Program-made: the position numbers and the translations under genes
Origin: Heterobasidion occidentale
Lineage: Eukaryota; Basidiomycota; Agaricomycetes; Russulales; Bondarzewiaceae
NCBI GenBank assembly: GCA_039111635.1
Contig: JBCAQO010000007.1
Span: 1,984,001 to 2,048,000, forward strand
Length of the DNA: 64,000 nt
Direction: 5' to 3'
The notes under the pieces: model-generated
The model's input: only the letters and a program-made list of their open reading frames with translations
Told to the model about the DNA's origin: nothing
Databases searched by the model: none
Part shown: piece after piece, positions 21,771 to 33,721 of the stretch
How the letters are laid out: each line of letters starts with the position of its first letter
Numbering within the stretch: the stretch's first letter is position 1

Positions 21771-22542
21771 TGTTAGTGATGACTTTAGAAACCGAAGGCG
21801 TACTGAGCAACAACGGGGAGTATGAGATTATAGCGCCCGAACGGTTTCGGGACTGCACCGAACACCGACCGAACGTTCGGTCGGTCGTGTCTGCGATTCG
21901 GTCGGTAACGAGAAGGTAGTGTTGTGGCCGACAACTACGTGCTTCAAAAGCCACACGGGACTCTGACAATATGCGAGGGAGGACGAGAGGTACGAGTGAA
22001 GAGACGAGTACGAACGCGAACAAGGCCGAACGACGAGGATGACAAGTTTTCGAGAGTCGACGAAGATGATTTCGATTGTTGAGACGAGTGCGACTGAGCT
22101 CTGGACTGTGGGGTGCGAAAGCTGGTTTATTCCAGAGTTGTATGTAGGTTTTTATAGTAAACAGAGCCCCTAAGTAAAATATTGAACAAGAAATGAGAGT
22201 AGATGTCAAATGGGCGCCAAGCCCTAGCGAACAGAGAAGATAAGAAGGTAGGTGAGATGTCCATATGGGATCCGAGGTGATAAGGTAAAAGTTTAATCAG
22301 CGATGGCAAGATCCCGAACGTTCGGGATCCGTCGCCCGAGCGTAGGTAGCAGGAACAGGTGTTGGAGAACCAATGAAAATAAGAGGAAGTAACGTACGAC
22401 CAGGTGGCCAAGTAATGGTGCAAGATCACATTTGACCGACCATGTGAAGTCGGGAAGATAAGCGATAAGGACCGACCGACTCACAGAGCACATCGGCCGA
22501 CCTGGAATACTGGCTCCGATCTCGTAAACACCTATTGTAACA
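21771..22542 (-). repeat. Antisense solo LTR of a fourth retroelement family
   Basis: A 772-bp unit with TGTTA...TAACA ends. On the minus strand it shows a promoter (TATAAAAACC near 22155) followed by AATAAA near 22125, the usual LTR layout. It contains CGAACGTTCGG palindromes. No matching partner and no clear target duplication (GGAAT against CTCCT) were found. The 21 bases 22543-22563 beyond it are unassigned. Confidence 0.6.
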
Positions 22543-22563
22543 CTCCTGTGCGGTTATGGTAAG

Positions 22564-23405
22564 TGTTAGGTCGTAGACCTATCACGTGCACCGATGCACG
22601 AAGGGGTCCCTAGGCTAAACCCCCACTGGTTCGTTTAGTCGTAGACTCCAATGGATAAGACGATGGATCGTCTTTGGGCTCTTTTCGAGGAACTCGGGGT
22701 CGCTTTCGGCTTTGTTCTCGAATAGATTGAGAAGGTGATCTTCGAGGTCTTCTCAATGATGAGGAGGAACCGGATGATCTTCTCCTGTCCAACAGATGAC
22801 ACGAGGGGGTGTCCAACTGAGAACGCGGAGGCAGCTAGTCCGGTATAGAAGCGGATGAGTAGAGGGAGGGAGGGAAGGGAGACGAGTCCAGTTACCAGGG
22901 CTTCGTCAGACCGTGTAAAGAGTTTCTCAGATCTGACAGAGATCACGAAGCGCGTGGGCTAGGAAGGTAGCCAGACGCCGGGTGCAGTGCAGAGATCGAG
23001 TGTATTACAGGTGAACGAGCTGAGCTTCTTAGAAGCTCATCTCGGCTATTTACATAAAGAAGTGTCTAGGGCAGGATCAGGATCTGGTCTGTGCGCTTCT
23101 CAGGGTACCGAAGTCAACGATCGAGATCCGTAAGCTAGAATGCCTCATCGACCTGCCATGTAACGAATAAGGTAATCAGAATCACTAATGTCCATCCACA
23201 TCTTCGATCGATCAGGAACCAGGAACTGGGGTCAGGAACCAATGTCTGTCCACATCAAGAATCAGGAACTAGAAGTCAGCGTTCATGCGTTAGCATGTAA
23301 ATGGTAAGGAGTCATGGAAAGCGATCCGAGTCTGCAGCAAGTCCGAAGCACTTGACCAGCCCATCCCCTCACGTGCGAAGCACGTGTTAGGACGCGGTCC
23401 TAACA
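22564..23405 (-). repeat. Gypsy-A (-) 3' LTR
   Basis: An 842-bp LTR in antisense, same family as 32116-32948, 40090-40920 and 57479-58313. Its plus-strand left end is TGTTAGGTCGTAGACCTA and its right end GGACGCGGTCCTAACA. Confidence 0.88.
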
Positions 23406-23416
23406 CTACCCCCTCT

Positions 23417-25134
23417 CTATACAAGTCTTCGGCGCTTGGCGGGTGCACCGATGGTAGGGGCGGGTCTCCTCGGATGAACTTCGTCGAAGGTGGGGATGTT
23501 CCGAGCGGGGTATCCGGTCCAGTTAGCGGTGTCGATTAAATGATCCAACGCCTGCTTGTGATATCCGTATTCCTCCGCTGTCCTATCCATCTGTAGACGA
23601 AGGCGCCGGGACTGCATACGATGCCTATCGTAGTCTTGAAGAAAACCGCGCGCCGTAACGTCCGTTCTCTGGCGAATGCCCGTGATTGGACATCCCACGA
23701 CGAGATGGCCGGCGCGTCCGCATTCCCAGCAGGTACGAGTGGCGGGGTTGGTGGGTGGAGAAGGCGGGAGAGTAGGCGGGTTAGGCCAGACGTTTTCGGA
23801 GTCCAATGCGTCTGCAGGCCATCCTTCTTCAGTTGCGACAGGAACGTCTGGCGACTGGGGGAGGCTTCGTCGACAATGATAGGACGGGTGAGGTCGTCGC
23901 CGAGTAAGGGGGGGGATGGGGACACAGCAGGGGGTGACGGGGGTGGTACCGGTAGCGGCTGAAGTACCTGGCGATCCCGGACGACTTGTTCGGGGTCGTA
24001 AGGGGGACTGGTGGGCCGCATGAATTCAGCGGTCTCCTTGTCGGTGGGCCGAAAGGGTTCTGCCGCCGGGAGATCGGGTTCGGTGTTGGCCGGGGGATCG
24101 ACCGTCATGGGTTCCTCAATGTCGATCTAGTGAAACCCCTGTTCCTGTATATCCGGTTTGGTCATGACCCAGGGCCTAACATTATCCTCCGGGGTACATC
24201 CACCGGGCCAGTAGCACGCAATGGGGTGAACCCCTCGACTGTTAAGTGGGAAGGAGTGGGTCGGCAGTAGTCCTTTAGGAACATACTCTTCGATCTCTAG
24301 ACGCGCTCCATTGTGTCCTGTGAATCGGAACCAACGGATTGTGTTCTCTTTGTAACGGATTCGAGTCAGTACATCGAGCCAGGCCTGTATGGTGTGCGTC
24401 TGTATGAGGACAGAGCTGGTGGTAAAGATACCTCCCAGTCGGAAGTTAACCATGTCGTTGCGGATGGCGGGGAGATTGATCAATCCCTTCATGCAGTAGG
24501 AGGTGACGGTGAGGTTGGCGAGGAGGATGGCTTGGGTCTGATTAAGTGGTCCAGAGAACACCTGATAGGCTTGTGCCCAGACCGCTTGCTGTAAATAGAA
24601 AAGGAAAGCACGGGGGTTCTTTAAGCCAGGCTGGTTCAGAATGATAGGGGCCTCGTCCTCGGCGAGCGTGAGGTGGTAAATGCTATTGTTCGTCTTCAGG
24701 TCCTGGTAGAGACGGATGTCGTACAGGGGGTTGGGTATGGCGCGGATTCGGAGGCGAGGGTTTTCGTTGTGAACGGCAAAGGCCAACGGAGGAATGGCGA
24801 TGTGGGGGTTCGGCATTTCAGCCGGGAAACGGGGGATAACAAACTCTGTAAGGGGATCGGCGACTGGGATGCCTTCCGAAGGGATGTCGTCCTCGCTGTC
24901 GTAACCTGAGTCCGTGTCATCAATGAGCGTGGGTGTGGTAGTGGGCGGAGAGATGGTGCGAAGGATGAAGGGGTTGGGGGAGGAGGTGTTGGAGGCATGA
25001 GGGGAAGTGGTAGCGGAAGCCATTCTGATGTTACTAAGAATGTAGCGGGGGGAGTTGTGTAAGAAAAGGTGTGCGGGGGCAAGGGACATTCGAGTTGTAG
25101 CTGGGATGCTGAGGAATGTTTCCGTCCGATGCAA
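23417..25134 (-). pseudogene. Gypsy-A (-) ORF2, CCHC zinc-knuckle protein, frameshifted
   Basis: Second ORF downstream of pol, the counterpart of the intact frame at 38405-40078. It is read in three pieces (25134-24127, 24108-23536, 23806-23417), so at least two frameshifts or stops break it, one near 24127 (stop after EQGFH). The C-terminal piece keeps the knuckle CWECGRAGHLVVGC. Its function is unknown. Zinc knuckles bind nucleic acid, so a second gag-like RNA-binding protein is plausible. Confidence 0.7.
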
Positions 25135-25285
25135 GGTGTCTTTTATATGATGGAGGAGATGCCAATGGTGGCAGTGGCGTGGAGGGATCCGAGGACAAGG
25201 GCGATGGCGATGGAGATAGCGGTGAGAGCAAGAGTCGCGACGACGGTATAAACGGCTACTGTGGATAGAGTGGGGTCAAAAGGGG

Positions 25286-28200
25286 TCATAGTCGTTTGCC
25301 TGGCCATGCCAATCCTCGGTTGGTCTGCTTTTGTAGCTCCTGGTATGCTTGAGTCCGCCAATTAGAGTTGTCCGATCGCTTCTGCTGTAGCTTTGATCGA
25401 GACGAATCTATATTGGGCTTCTTTGGCTGCGCTTCTCGATCGTTGATCGCCGGTGGTGGCACTTTTGATCGAGGAACCAGGGGCGGCCTCTTTAGCTGCG
25501 TCATTCGTTTGTTGATCTCTTCCATGATCTGGGGGATAGCTAATCCTGTAGCGAGAAGCTTCTTTCCGATCGGATGCTTCTCGAGCTTCTTTCTGATTTG
25601 ATCTTCTTGGCTACTCTGTTGAGTTCTAATTCGATCACCAGGGCCAGAATGGAGGCTTCCATTCCTTTGACTGCTCGAGGGTGCCGGCGGTAGAAGTCCT
25701 TTATGGCTTCTTGTGCGTTAGTGACGTTTGCCGCGGCTTCCCATGAGTTGTTCGATTCCGGGTAGCCCTTCCATTTGATCAGGTACTGCAGGATCTTCCA
25801 TCGTCCGAAGCGCCTAGCTCCGACAATGGCTTCGACTTCGAATTCTTCTTGCCCTTCGATCAGGTCCGGAGCGGTTTAGGGTAGTTCGGGCCATAGACTT
25901 CGTTTTCCTTGTAGGGCGTGAGTCGACTAGCATGGAAGACGTCGTGAATGCGCTTCCAGCTGTTGGGCAGTTTCAACTGAAGTTGACATTTCCTATGGTG
26001 TCAGTGATTTCAAATGGCCCAAAGCGTTGGGTCTCAGTTTCTCTGATGGGTGATCGGTGTGGATGTTCTTCCCATCGAGCCATACTTGGTCTCCTTTCTT
26101 GAAAGGCGGTAGGTCCGTTCCAAAACGGTCGTGCTGGATCCTCATGGCTTCGGCTGCTATTTCGAGGCTGGCTTGTGCTTCCTTCCTAGCACGTTGCAGA
26201 GCTTCGAGGCGAGCGTCGGCGGTGGGGACATTCGTGTTTCCGATGATGGCTGGGTAAGCCCCGTGTTGATATCCGTGGAGAAGTTCAAATGGTGACTTCT
26301 GCGTGGCTGAGTGCTGATGGGTGTTGTGGGCATATTCTGCATAGGGGATTAATCCGGCCCAATCGTCTTGTGAAGAGCTGCAAAATGCTCTTAGGTATTG
26401 TTCCAATTCCTGATTCATTCGTTCAGTAGCACCGTCCGTCTGCGGGTGATAGGCTGTGCTTAAAGCGGATTTGATTCCTAATTCTTTGAGCAGGGCTTGC
26501 GCTACTTTTGAAGCGAATTGAGTTCCTCTGTCCGATATGATTTTATCTGGCAGTCCATAGCGTCTCCAGGTGTTTTCTAGCAAGATTTTGGCCGTTCCAT
26601 CAGAGTCGATGGTTTTCAGGCATGGAGTTATTACTACGGTTTTGGTGAATCAATCGGTTACTACATGTAACGAGTCGTATCCGTTTGATTCTGGCAGAAT
26701 CTGTAATAAAATCCATGTTATTGTTCCGAAGGGTCGATCTGGGATTTCTGTTGGTTGTAATGGTACCATGGTAGGATGTGTGTCGTCTTGGTGGATTGAC
26801 AGATGGCGCATCCTTCCACATATTGGTGAACTGTGTTTGATATTCCTGGCCAAGTAAATTCCTGTCCGACTAAGGCTAGAGTTCCTCTTTGTCCTGGATG
26901 TCCTGCTGCTAGATTGTCATGGTTTAATTTGATGATATCTTGACGAAGTTGTTCGTTCCGAGGAACATATATTTTTCCTCGGTGAAGGACCAATCCTTCT
27001 TCTTCGTTCCATTCTTGTAACCTTTCTTCATGTTTCGAGGTCCTAAGGTTTTAATCTTGGCTAAGGTTTCTAATAGCCATTCGTCTTTCCTGTTTTCTTC
27101 AATGATTCGTTTCCGGAGGTCGTCGTCTATTATGGTAACGCCTCCTCGTCCAGTTGCCCTAATGTGAAGTATTTGATGAGGGTCCCAACTGTTGTCTGTA
27201 TTAATGGCATTGATTTCTGCGAAAGGTCTTCGGATCTTTTCTGTGTTATTGAAAAGTTTGGCTCCAAGAGTGTTTCGCCTGAATTGTCAAATTCCACCCC
27301 CTTTTTATGGTCTGGACGCCGTGACAGACCGTCGGATTTATTAGTGACTCCTGCCTTGTGCGTCAACTTGTAGTCGAAACGCGAGAGGTAGAGTGACCAT
27401 TGTGCTTGTCGACGGTTTAGTTCTGGCTTGAACGGAACCATTCGAGGTTTTTGTGGTCCGTCCAGACGTCTACCGGTGGTCGGCGCCCTCCAAATAGTGT
27501 CGCCAAGCTTCAAAAGCTCGAACGACTGCAGTAACTCTTTATCGTAGATCGGGTAGTTACGTTCTGTTGGTGAGAGCGACTTGGAGATATAAGCACATGG
27601 GTGCCATTTCCATCTTTTGGCGACTTGTGATAAACTGCTCCGGTGGCAAAGTCGGAAGCGTCGCATTCAATGCGAAACGGGTTCCTTGTGTCTGGCATAA
27701 CGAGCACCGGAGATTCTGTGAATATTCGTTTTAGCGTTCGAAACGCTTCTTCGCATGCTGGTGTCCAATCCCAGGTGCGTTCCTTCTGTGTTACTCAAAT
27801 AGCGGTCGTGCTATCTTTGAGTAATCTTTGATAAACCTGCGATAAAGTTGCAGAAACCTAAAAATGATTGCACTTCTTTGACTTTTCCCGGAGTTGGCCA
27901 GTCCATAATGCCGGCCACTTTAATCGGGTCCATTTCCAGATGTCCGTGTGATATAACATATCCAAGGTAGTCGATTTTCTTTTTGTGGAAGTGGCACTTC
28001 GAGGGTTGTAGGTACAGGTCGTTGTCCTGTAAGATCTGTAAAACCTTTCGAACTGTCTTGATGTGGTCATCCATTGTTTTAGAGAATACTAGGATGTCGT
28101 CCATATAGATTGCCACTAATCCGGCGTAGATGAGGTCTTTGAAGAGGGCGTTCATCATAGTTTGGAATGTTGCCGGCGAGTTGGTTAATCCAAAGAACAT

Positions 28201-29753
28201 CACCAGAGGTTCGTACATTCCTAGATTGGTGACGAACGCGGCTAGTTTCTCGCTTCCTTCCTTCATGCGTACGTTGTTATATCCTGTATCGACATCCATT
28301 AGTGAAAAGTATACGGCTTCAGCCAGAAGGTCCAGTAATTCTTGAATAATCGGCAAAGGGTATTTGTTTTTGATTGTTATTTCGTTGAGTTTGCGATAAT
28401 CCATTACTGGTCGTAGTTCCCGTTCTTTTTCTTGATGAAGAAGAATGGGGATGCCATGTGCGATTTGGATTCTCTGATGAATCCTTTCTGGAGGTTTTCG
28501 TCTATGAATTTCTTGAGTTCCACTTGCTCTCCAGGGCTAAGACTGTATAGCTTGGGTTTGAGCGAGTGATCCATTCCTTCCTTGATCTCTATCTTGTGAT
28601 CCCAAGGTCGAGAGAGCGGTAGCTGTCCCTTTGGTCGACCTTCAAAACCTTCCTATAATTCCAGTATTCCTTCGGCACTATTTCTTCGAAGGATAGTTCG
28701 GGTTTCCTTTGGCAGCTTCTTCTGCCAGTCTTTGCGAGTTGGTGTGCTTTGTTTGTTTTCCTGTCGGTGCTTTGACAGGTTTGCTTCCTTGAGCCGGTGT
28801 ATTGGCGTATGGAAGTTCCGTGGTTTCGGCACGATGTATGTCGACGCCTTCTTCGGAGTCGTTGTATAATTCCAGTGCCTGTAATGTTCCCGTATCCAGG
28901 CATCTAACGAGATAGACTCCATCTTCTTCAAGATCTTGGAGGGAAGTGCCGGAAGTCCGTCACCGTCCTCCGGAACGTCTTCTTCAGCCATGTCAGAACC
29001 TTATAATTTCTGGTTCGGGCCTTCAGACGCTCGGCATTCAACCTTCGAGTTGTGAACTCCAGACTTGTAGGTATTGTCCGCGGATGTGGTACTGTGGTGT
29101 TTCCCACTTTCCAGCCTGGTACTGCTTTTCCCGGCTTTTGCACTGGTATTGAGTAGTCGCCTGTTTGCGGTACTGTTTCCATGCGCCGTATGCTTGGTTT
29201 AGGACGTCCTGGTTTTCTTGTAGCTCTTCTAGCTTTTACCGGTCCTCCTTTTATTTGGCAGGAGGGCGGGCATCTGGTAAAGTGCAGCCCGTAGGCATGC
29301 CAGTCAACTTCTGGTTATGTTCTAATAACCAGTCGGTTCCTAAAATGACGTCCTCTTTTCCTATTTCCGCAATATAGAATCGCGTGATTCTGTATGCGAC
29401 CCCTTTTTCGCCTAGAACCTGTAATTTGAGGTTGGCGAATCGCGTAATAGGTCCTCCTTGAACTCGGTTTTGGACCGTACTGACTGGGATAGGGGTGGGG
29501 GTTTGTGTGTAGTGATTCGATGTGCTTCTACGAAGCGAGGGTGCATGAAGATTCCAGTGGCTCCACTGTCCACTAGTGCCTGTGTAGCAGCTTTTCTATT
29601 CTTGCCTATGAGCATTGTCTCGAGTCGGAGGGATGGTGCACCATGTGATTTCATTTCCGAAAGATACAATACATCTGGATGTCCATGCTCTTGGTCAGCA
29701 TCTTTACTGGCCAGAGGAGCGTACCGATTTCCTGCAAGAATCCTACTCTCCAC
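25286..29753 (-). pseudogene. Gypsy-A (-) pol: protease to chromodomain, broken
   Basis: Right-to-left order is preserved. Protease with VDSGATG (29753-29412), linker (29182-28600), RT with YMDDILVF (28404-27811), RNase H with ECDASDFATGAV (27707-27130), integrase zinc finger and core (26993-25993, with SDRGTQFAS and YHPQTDGATERMNQ), chromodomain (about 25890-25640), and a C-terminal HPIGKKLLATG segment (25590-25286). Frame changes fall between nearly every domain, for example after FLGFCNF in RT near 27835. No functional polyprotein could be made. Confidence 0.85.
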
Positions 29754-29776
29754 ATCCGCTGCCGATGGGAGAGGCT

Positions 29777-30753
29777 TTAAAAATTCTTCGAGTCGCTAAA
29801 GGCTCGAACTTCCTCGATTTCTTCCATGCTGAGTCCCATCATCATCTGGCAGATGTGGTTGACTCTGTTTTTTCCTTCTTCGACGTCTTCATCGTCGAAT
29901 TGTCCTTCGTCCATTTCTGCTTCGCGCACTGGTCTGCGACGGGGGGGCTGGAATCTTCTCTTGGGTCGAGAAGGACAGTTGCGCGCCATGTGCCCGGGTT
30001 TCTTGCAAAAGAAGCACTTGCCTTCTTTGGCAAGTCGATCTGTCTCCGCCGGGGTAAGCTTCTTAAAGCGAGTTCGGACAGCATCGGCCTCCATTTCCGC
30101 TGCGTCTACATCCATAGGTTCATATTGAGGTTCCCTATCGTGTCACGGAGGTGCCCTTTCATCGTAAAAGGTCCGCGGCGTGTAGATTTGGAATTTTCCT
30201 TTTCGGAGGTCGTATGCTCGGTCCCTTGCGATGCGCATCCTTTCGTGTTTCTTGGCCTTCTCGACTAGTTCTTCCCATGTCCCGTCTTTAGAGGGATCTT
30301 CATAAATTCCTTTTGCCAATTCCACTTGAGTCCTCGCAGGAAATGGGTCTTCTTGGTTTCTTCGTCCACACTGGCAAGCGCCGCGAGCTGTTCAAACAGC
30401 TGAAGGTAGGTGTTAAACGATTCCTTTCCTTGATTGACTCGGGCTAGTTTGTCGCGAGCATCGGCTTCTTTGTTGAACTCCTCGAAGTCGGTGGCTATCT
30501 TTTTGCGGACGGATGTGTAGCCGACCGTGTCTGCCCAAGTGTATTTGTTCCAATCCTTCAGCGTGTTCCTGGCCTGAGTGAAGTTCCTCGCCCATATCCC
30601 TGCTGAGCCTTCCTTCATATACGATAAAGCGTAAGCGATCTTGGCGAATTCGTTCGCATAATCCTTTTTCCTAGCCAGGAACATCAGATCGATTTCGTGG
30701 AGGAATTGCTCGGTTCGTTTTCTGTTTCCACTGAAGGTGGTGGGTTTGGCCAT
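29777..30753 (-). pseudogene. Gypsy-A (-) gag, frameshifted
   Basis: The capsid-like start (MAKPTTFSGNRKRTEQFLHE, Retrotrans_gag type) spans 30753 to about 30310. After a frameshift near 30310 the frame continues as EDPSKDGTWEELVEKAKK (30325-30143), then the nucleocapsid part with CFFCKKPGHMARNC ends at 29777. The first 220 or so codons are absent from the plus-strand copy. Confidence 0.78.
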
Positions 30754-32100
30754 AGCTGGTCCCTGGACTCATTACTTCCAGTATCTGCCGACATTGTATC
30801 GGGCGGGGCTCTGGATCGTCAGGTGGTTCCGGATTTCCACTTGGTGCTTCAAAATACTCCGGTTCGGGGACAAACTCCGGTGTTGGGGCTCGGAAGTCTT
30901 CTTGGGGAGTGGTTTCCTGTAAGGGGGATGTAGCGGGCGTGTTTCTTCTAGAGATTCGACTTCACTGGTGTGTTTCTCTGGGTAGAGTATGTATGTGCGG
31001 TCTTGGCGAGTCACGATGCCTATTTGCCGGTGATTCAGGCTTGTCGAAGGTCTTTCTTGCGACGTAGTCCTCGACCTTAACGAGGTGTAGGTCGGGTCCT
31101 GCGTGGACTGTTTTTTCTCCCCAAGTCGGGTATTCGTATCTGCTTTCTCCTCATTTTTGGAAGAATCCGGTGAGGATTCCCGTGTAGTAGAAGTGTGCTT
31201 TCCTTTCGTCGTAATAAAGTTGATCTTTGTCGACGTCTTCGGGTAAATCTTCGTAGACTTCTGCTGGGTCCGTTCGGTAGCCGGGAGGGTATCCCGTTGC
31301 GACTTCGTCCGTGGTTCTTTATTCTTTGAAGAAGAAGGGTACTGCCTGTCTTCTTCCGGCTTGTAATGCTTCCTGTAAGTCTGGGTCCCTTTTGATAATT
31401 TCGTTGATGGAAATATCAATTTGGTCGATGAGCTGGATGATCTCGGAGAATGTGTGTCCCGAGATGAGGGTTCGGAGATGATAAGTTTTGTGGGCGAACT
31501 CTCCTCTTCTGACAATAAAAATGATCCCTTCAATTTCTGTTCGGACTGGTGGGGAGTTAGGAGCTTCCAGTGTGTTTTCCTAGGTTGAGGAGAAGGTCCA
31601 GTGGATGAGGATTGAGACGTGGTCTCTGTTCTCCTTGGTCTTGACGAGTTCCGCTCTGATTCTGTCTGTGTCGATATTCCTTGCGATGGTTCTTCTGAGA
31701 ATCTGGGATAACGGCGTATGGGGAAATCGTCTGGTCTTCCGTCGTGTATCTCGACGCAGTTCCTTGCTCTGATGACGTCGGGCTCTCCGTGTGTCCGTGA
31801 GGGTGAACTGTTTCTTTGTTTCGTTGACGAAGCAAATCCGGAAAATCTATATCCAGTTTTAAGGAGGTCTATAAAGATTTCGGGTGCTTGTTGTAGCCTG
31901 AGTGTGGCTATTCCTGAATAAACCTTTCCTGGGTTCCGGTGTCTTGCGACTTCTATAGCTCCGGGTTGTTTATTCTTACTTGAGGAGTCGCTGCTGGGGT
32001 CGCCGTTAGGTTTACCCTGTTGGCGATTGCTAAAATGTTGTTGACGGATGAGAGAAAGAGCTGTCTCTGCTGGGGATCCAGCTTGAATAGGGTAGGGATA
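30754..32100 (-). other. Gypsy-A (-) 5' leader, possibly decayed coding
   Basis: Region between the 5' LTR and the gag start. A 253-codon frame (31533-30772) is Ser/Thr/Lys-rich with no known motif. It may be a disordered N-terminal gag extension or chance. Confidence 0.4.
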
Positions 32101-32115
32101 AAAGAGCTCGTTCAG
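32101..32115 (-). promoter_or_regulatory. Gypsy-A primer-binding segment (self-priming type)
   Basis: In element sense the first internal bases read CTGAACGAGCTC. TGAACGAGCT is the exact reverse complement of AGCTCGTTCA, found in the LTR 31 nt downstream of the TAAATA box (32556-32565 antisense; 40474-40483 in the plus copy). Confidence 0.6.
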
Positions 32116-32948
32116 TGTTAGGTCGGAGACCTATCACGTGCACCGATGCACGAAGGGGTCCCTAGGCTAAACCTCCACTGGTTCGTATAGTCGTAGACTC
32201 CAATGGATGAAGACGATGGATCGTCTTTGGGCTCTTTCGAGGAACTCGGGGTCGCTGTCGGCTTTGTTCTCGAAGAGATTGAGAAGGTGATCTTCGAGGT
32301 CTTCTCGATGATGAGGAGGAACCGGATGATCTTCTCCTGTCCAACAGATGACACGAGGGGGTGTCCAACTGAGAACGCGGTAGGCAGCTAGCCCGGTATA
32401 GAAGCGGATGAGTAGAGGAGGGGAGGGAAGGAGACGAGTCCAGTGCTTCGTCAGACCGTGCAAAGAGTTTTCTCAGATCTGACAGAGATCACGAAGCGTG
32501 GGCTAAGAAGGTAGCCAGACGCCGGGTGCAGTGCAGAGATCGAGTGTATTACAGGTGAACGAGCTGAGCTTCTTAGAAGCTCATCTCGGCTATTTACGTA
32601 CAGAAGTGTCTAGGGCAGGATCAAGATCTGGTCTGTGCGCTTCTCAGGTACCGAAGTCAACGATCGAGATCCGTAAGCTAGAATACCTCATCGACCTGCC
32701 ATATAACCAAATATAGTAATCCGATCACTAATGTCCATCCACATCTTCGATCGATCAAGAACCAGGAACGGGGGTCAGGAACCAATGTCTGTCCACATCA
32801 AGAATCAGGAACCAAAGGTCAGCGTTCATGCGTTAGCATGTAAATGGTAAGGAGTCATAGAAAGCGGTCCGAGTCTGCAACAAGTCCGAAGCACTTGACC
32901 AGCCCATCCACTCACGTGCGAAGCACGTGTTAGGACGCGGTCCTAACA
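32116..32948 (-). repeat. Gypsy-A (-) 5' LTR
   Basis: An 833-bp LTR in antisense, sitting at the centre of the inverted pair and joined directly to the truncated gag of the plus copy at 32949. Confidence 0.88.
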
Positions 32949-33698
32949 GTCGGCTTCACATCCGTCCGCAAAAAGATAGCCACCGACTTCGAGGAGTTCA
33001 ACAAAGAAGCCGATGCTCGCGACAAACTGGCCCGAGTCAATCAGGGAAAGGAATCATTTAACACCTACCTTCAGCTGTTCGAACAGCTCGCGGCACTTGC
33101 TGGTGTAGACGGAGAAACCAAGAAAACCCATTTCCTGCGAGGACTCAAGTGGGAGTTGGCAAAGGGAATTTATGAAGATCCCTCTGCAGACGGGACATGG
33201 GAAGAACTAGTCGAGAAGGCCAAAAAACACGAAAGGATGCGCATCGCAAGGGACCGAGCATACGACCTCCGAAAGGGCAAATTCCAAATTTACACTCCGC
33301 GCACCTTTTACGACGAAAGGGCACCCCCACGGAACGACAGGGAGCCCCAATACGAACCTATGGATGTAGACGCAGCGGAAATGGAGGCCGATGCTGTCCG
33401 AACTCGCTTCAAGAAGCTTACCCCGGCGGAGACAGATCGACTTGCCAAAGAAGGCAAGTGCTTCTTTTGCAAGAAACCCGGGCACATGGCGCGCAACTGT
33501 CCTTCTCGACCCAAGAGAAGATTCCAGCCCCCCCGTCGCAGACCAGTGCGCGAAGCAGAAATGGACGAAGGACAATTCGACGATGAAGACGTCGAAGAAG
33601 GAAAAAACAGAGTCAACCACATCTGCCAGATGATGATGGGACTCAGCATGGAAGAAATCGAGGAAGTTCGAGCCTTTAGCGACTCGAAGAATTTTTAA
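32949..33698 (+). pseudogene. Gypsy-A (+) gag C-terminal half
   Basis: Open from the truncation point to a stop at 33698: capsid C-terminus (FNTYLQLFEQLAALA), basic linker, knuckle CFFCKKPGHMARNC, and an acidic tail. It lacks an initiator because the 5' part is gone. Confidence 0.82.
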
Positions 33699-33721
33699 AG
33701 CCTCTCCCATCGGCAGCGGAT

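Larger units (their letters stand above)
22564..32948 (-). mobile_element. Gypsy-A, minus-strand copy with both LTRs
   Basis: 3' LTR 22564-23405, polypurine tract 23406-23418, ORF2, pol, gag and leader read right to left, 5' LTR 32116-32948. Coding frames are broken many times. From about 30530 to 22564 it is the mirror image of the plus-strand copy at 32949-40920. Flanking pentamers GTAAG and GTCGG do not match, so the present ends are not a clean insertion. Confidence 0.85.

Noticed and set aside
22610..22946. Small ORFs in LTRs (also at 32118-32463, 40547-40918, 57481-57856)
   Set aside because: They recur only because the LTR recurs; they start or stop at LTR positions with no coding signature.
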